Assembly: GCA_007123625.1 (NCBI GenBank)
Contig: SKKS01000079.1
Span: 1 to 7,155 of the forward strand
Reading direction: 5' to 3'
Origin: Paracoccaceae bacterium
GTDB lineage: Bacteria; Pseudomonadota; Alphaproteobacteria; Rhodobacterales; Rhodobacteraceae
DNA length: 7,155 bases
How positions within the stretch are numbered: the first letter of the stretch is position 1; each line of letters begins with the position of its first letter. Under the pieces are notes generated by a model that made no database searches, was not told the DNA's origin, and saw nothing but the letters and a program-made list of their open reading frames with translations. This document shows positions 5,236 through 7,155 of the stretch, piece after piece. A program made the position numbers and the translations under genes.

Positions 5236-6528
5236 TCAGTGCCGCCGCAGCGGGGCGCTGGCGGTGTCGGCTTCTTGCCAGGCGCGCAGCGCTTCGGCCA
5301 GGGCCGCCTGCATGCGCTGCCGCCACTCCGGGTCCTGAAGATTGGCCAGGTCGCGCGGGTTCGACATGAACCCCAGCTCGATCAGTAACGAAGGCATGTC
5401 GGGCGCGCGCAGCACGGAAAACGCGCCCGACTGATGCGGGCGACGGTGCAGCCGCAGGCCCTGCGCGCGGATGCCGGATACAAGGCTTTCGGCCAGTGCG
5501 TCAGTGCGCGGGCGGGTTTCCAGTTGCGCCATGGATATCAGCACATCCGCAATGGCGTCGTCTGCGCGGCGCAGGTCCACTCCGGCCAGCAAATCCCCGC
5601 GGTCGTGGCGTTCGGCCAGGATCGCGGCCGAACGGTCCGAAGCCTCGTCGGACAGCGAATAAAGGGTCGCCCCTGAAGCCAATCCGTCAGGAAGGGCATC
5701 GGCGTGCAGTGACAGGAACACGTCTGCGCCCGCCGCGCGCGCGGCGCGCATGCGTGCGTTCAGCGACACGAACACATCCGCATCGCGGGTCAGCACAACC
5801 TCGAACCCACCCGCGCGCACCAGCACGTCGCGCAATTCGCGCGCGAAGCCCAGCATCAGGTCGGATTCACGCAAGCCGTCGCGTTCGGCACCGGGATCGG
5901 CCCCGCCGTGTCCGGGGTCAAGTACGACGACCATTGGGCGGCGGGCCGGGGTCGTGGCGGGCGCTTCGGGATGCAGCAACGCGCCGCCGAAGCGCGTGGC
6001 AAAGGTGTCCTCGGCCTGCGCGGACCGGGCAAAGTTTTCGGCGGTCACGCGCGCAAGTATCAGCCGCAGGGTGGCGCCGTCGCTGTCTCGCGCCGGGGTA
6101 AGCGCCGCCTGTTCCAGCCTGTATGTGCCAGCAAGGTCGATGACCATGCGCGCCCAGCCGTTCGCCTGACCCAGCCGCAGGGCGCGCAGGGCGGGGCCTG
6201 CGGCGGCAGCCAGCGTGCTTGCGGGCAGCACGCTCCAGTCCACGGTGTTGAGGTCAAGCACCAGACGCGGCGGGCTGGCCAGCACCTGCGCGCGCCACGG
6301 CACCGGTTGCGACAGCGGCAACGCGATCTCCAGCGCGGCCATGTCCGACCGCAGCACCACGCCGACGGGGTCGATGCGCGCGCTGGCGCCCAGACCCGGT
6401 TGCGCCGGTTGGATCGCAGGCGCGGTGGGGCCGACGCGCAGTGTTTCGCTGGCGGCACCCGATCCCGGAAACAGCAGCACGGCGAAAAGTGCCGCGCCCG
6501 CAAGGCTGGTCAAGCGTCCTGCTGTCAT
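5236..6528 (-). CDS. amiC: N-acetylmuramoyl-L-alanine amidase, AMIN + Amidase_3 (AmiC type)
   Basis: This periplasmic zinc enzyme cleaves the bond between N-acetylmuramic acid and the stem peptide, splitting septal peptidoglycan at division. The 430 residues (E. coli AmiC about 417) begin with a signal peptide, hydrophobic at 8-20, cleaved probably after GAA (24-26). An N-terminal AMIN-like domain at about 55-160 should direct it to the septum or wall. The catalytic domain at about 198-418 shows H207 in LDPGHGG, E221 in LRESD, H275 in SLHAD, and E384 in LLIELGFMSN. The segment DLLAGVDL to SMAQLET (312-338) resembles the regulatory helix of activator-controlled AmiB/AmiC enzymes, suggesting control by an EnvC/NlpD/DipM-like LytM protein. 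The start at 6528 is chosen because AAGGGG and AGGA precede it and the signal peptide begins there; the frame is open much further upstream by chance. It converges on the lipoprotein gene and diverges from the DsbA-like gene. The symbol is by family type, not proven orthology. Confidence 0.94.
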   Translation of the reverse strand: MTAGRLTSLAGAALFAVLLFPGSGAASETLRVGPTAPAIQPAQPGLGASARIDPVGVVLRSDMAALEIALPLSQPVPWRAQVLASPPRLVLDLNTVDWSVLPASTLAAAAGPALRALRLGQANGWARMVIDLAGTYRLEQAALTPARDSDGATLRLILARVTAENFARSAQAEDTFATRFGGALLHPEAPATTPARRPMVVVLDPGHGGADPGAERDGLRESDLMLGFARELRDVLVRAGGFEVVLTRDADVFVSLNARMRAARAAGADVFLSLHADALPDGLASGATLYSLSDEASDRSAAILAERHDRGDLLAGVDLRRADDAIADVLISMAQLETRPRTDALAESLVSGIRAQGLRLHRRPHQSGAFSVLRAPDMPSLLIELGFMSNPRDLANLQDPEWRQRMQAALAEALRAWQEADTASAPLRRH

Positions 6529-6531
6529 CTG

Positions 6532-6543
6532 CCCCTTGGTCCT
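6532..6543 (-). promoter_or_regulatory. Ribosome binding sites of the amidase gene
   Basis: On the minus strand AAGGGG (plus 6532-6537) ends 3 bases before the ATG, and AGGA (plus 6540-6543) ends 11 bases before it. The first is rather close and the second rather far. Together they support the start at 6528 over the in-frame ATG at 6555, which has no purine-rich site upstream. Confidence 0.5.
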
Positions 6544-6554
6544 GTGTCTGCGCA

Positions 6555-6583
6555 TTGATTGCGTTGCTGCGCGCCAGTATACT
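6555..6583 (+). promoter_or_regulatory. Sigma-70-like promoter for the DsbA-family gene
   Basis: TTGATT (6555-6560) and TATACT (6578-6583) are exactly 17 bases apart, matching four and five of six consensus positions. This is the best promoter-like sequence in the window. Transcription would start near 6590, giving a leader of about 175 bases before the ATG at 6766. A weaker second candidate, TTGAAC (6676-6681) with TACACA (6699-6704) also at 17 bases, lies closer to the gene. Confidence 0.5.
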
Positions 6584-6604
6584 GCATTGCATCCAACGGA
6601 CCAG
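6576..6604 (-). promoter_or_regulatory. Possible amidase promoter overlapping the divergent one
   Basis: The palindrome AGTATACT (6576-6583) also presents TATACT on the minus strand (plus 6576-6581). The -35 position 17 bases upstream reads CTGGTC (plus 6599-6604), a poor match. Start would be near 6569, leaving a leader of about 40 bases to the amidase ATG. If real, the two divergent genes compete for the same -10 region. Confidence 0.3.
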
Positions 6605-6765
6605 CGGCGCACCCGCGATGGCTGCGGAAAACCGTGTTTCGGGCGGTAAAATTGTCGCTGGTGGCAGTGAAAGCCTTGAACGTCCGGGCCGGGGTTTCTA
6701 CACACGGGAGCAAGCGCAGCATTCGCCGGGCCCCGTCGCCTGGAGACAGTTTTCGGGAGAGAACG

Positions 6766-7155
6766 ATGACACTTCCCCTCACCGACTCCGGGTTGATCGG
6801 TACCGCACTGGTCGCTTCGGCGCTGGGCATCCTGGTACTTACCGCACCCGCGCGCGGCCCGCAGGAAACGCCGGTGACCACCGCAGCAGCGATCAGCGAC
6901 GAGACCACCGCCACGACCGAGGAGATCAGCGAACCGGTGGCCATTGTCAGCAGCGACGACCCGGTGGCCGTGGACACGGAATTCGGCGCCATGGTGCGGT
7001 CGTACTTGTTGCAGAACCCCGAAGTGATCTTCGAAGCCGTGGCCGAGTTCGAGCGCCGCAACGCTATGAACGAAGCCGACATGGACCGCGACCTGATCCT
7101 TGCCAACAGCGCGGCGCTGTTCGAAGGGGTGCACGACTGGGTCGGCGGCAATCCG
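6766..7155 (+). CDS. DsbA-family thiol:disulfide oxidoreductase, N-terminal part (3' end outside window)
   Basis: The visible 130 residues run open to the window end. Residues 9-27 are a hydrophobic stretch that acts as signal peptide or membrane anchor. Residues 30-70 are an acidic, Thr/Ser-rich linker. Residues 71-130 match the N-terminal helical part of periplasmic DsbA-family proteins of the Com1/ScsC kind: EFGAMVRSYLLQNPEVIFEA, then a charged helix, then ALFEGVHDWVGGNP. In relatives a strand (VTLVEFFDYRC) and the CXXC active site follow at once, so the catalytic thioredoxin domain should begin just past the edge. No cysteine is visible yet. In ScsC-like proteins this N-terminal part mediates oligomerisation. 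The start at ATG 6766 is supported by GGGAGA (6755-6760) at normal spacing. The stretch before the hydrophobic segment has no Lys or Arg, which is unusual for a signal peptide. Role, oxidase or isomerase, cannot be decided from this part. Confidence 0.85.
   Translation, partial: MTLPLTDSGLIGTALVASALGILVLTAPARGPQETPVTTAAAISDETTATTEEISEPVAIVSSDDPVAVDTEFGAMVRSYLLQNPEVIFEAVAEFERRNAMNEADMDRDLILANSAALFEGVHDWVGGNP

Noticed and set aside
6529..7134. Upstream extension of the amidase frame on the minus strand to 632 residues
   Set aside because: The extension runs antisense through the divergent region and the DsbA-like gene, has no signal peptide at its start, and the internal ATG at 6528 has both a ribosome site and a proper signal peptide. 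GC-rich DNA keeps such frames open.
1..7155. tRNA, rRNA, CRISPR array, insertion sequence or toxin-antitoxin pair
   Set aside because: Scanning by eye found no repeat-spacer pattern, tRNA-like cloverleaf, transposase motif or small overlapping gene pair. All long gaps are accounted for by leaders, hairpins and promoters.

Overview
The window is an ordinary but informative piece of alphaproteobacterial chromosome, most likely from the family Rhodobacteraceae. Pointers are the high GC content, the FtsZ C-terminal peptide ending IEIPAFLRRQAN, the gene order ftsZ-lpxC-bamD-recN, and an intergenic motif (CTTGCCTCAAATACTCC followed by a GC hairpin) that I recall from many Rhodobacterales genomes. 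The family assignment is inference. I see no tRNA, rRNA, CRISPR array, insertion sequence, phage gene or integration scar.

Left part (1-3006, plus strand): the 3' end of ftsZ (cell-division tubulin) with a very long disordered linker, closed by a strong intrinsic terminator. A 262-bp gap follows with a possible promoter and inverted repeats. Then come complete lpxC (lipid A synthesis) and complete bamD (outer-membrane protein assembly lipoprotein). The theme is the envelope: division ring, the committed step of LPS synthesis, and beta-barrel insertion.

Middle part (3007-5202, plus strand): a Rhodobacterales-type intergenic repeat with an 8-bp GC hairpin, complete recN (SMC-like DNA repair ATPase) with essentially no Shine-Dalgarno sequence, and a small lipoprotein gene of unknown function with a strong one. 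My recollection is that ligA often follows recN in relatives; it does not here.

Right part (5203-7155): a minus-strand gene for an AMIN plus Amidase_3 N-acetylmuramoyl-L-alanine amidase (AmiC type, septal peptidoglycan splitting) converges on the lipoprotein gene. It is divergent from a plus-strand gene, cut by the window end, for a DsbA-family periplasmic thiol oxidoreductase or isomerase. The divergent region has a good plus-strand promoter candidate (TTGATT-N17-TATACT) whose -10 lies in the palindrome AGTATACT, so it can also be read as a minus-strand -10 for the amidase.

I found no convincing new multi-gene system. The points most worth a second look are the uncharacterised small lipoprotein, the intergenic repeat in the recN leader, the shared divergent promoter, the Asp at +2 of BamD, and an eight-G run inside the recN ATPase signature motif.
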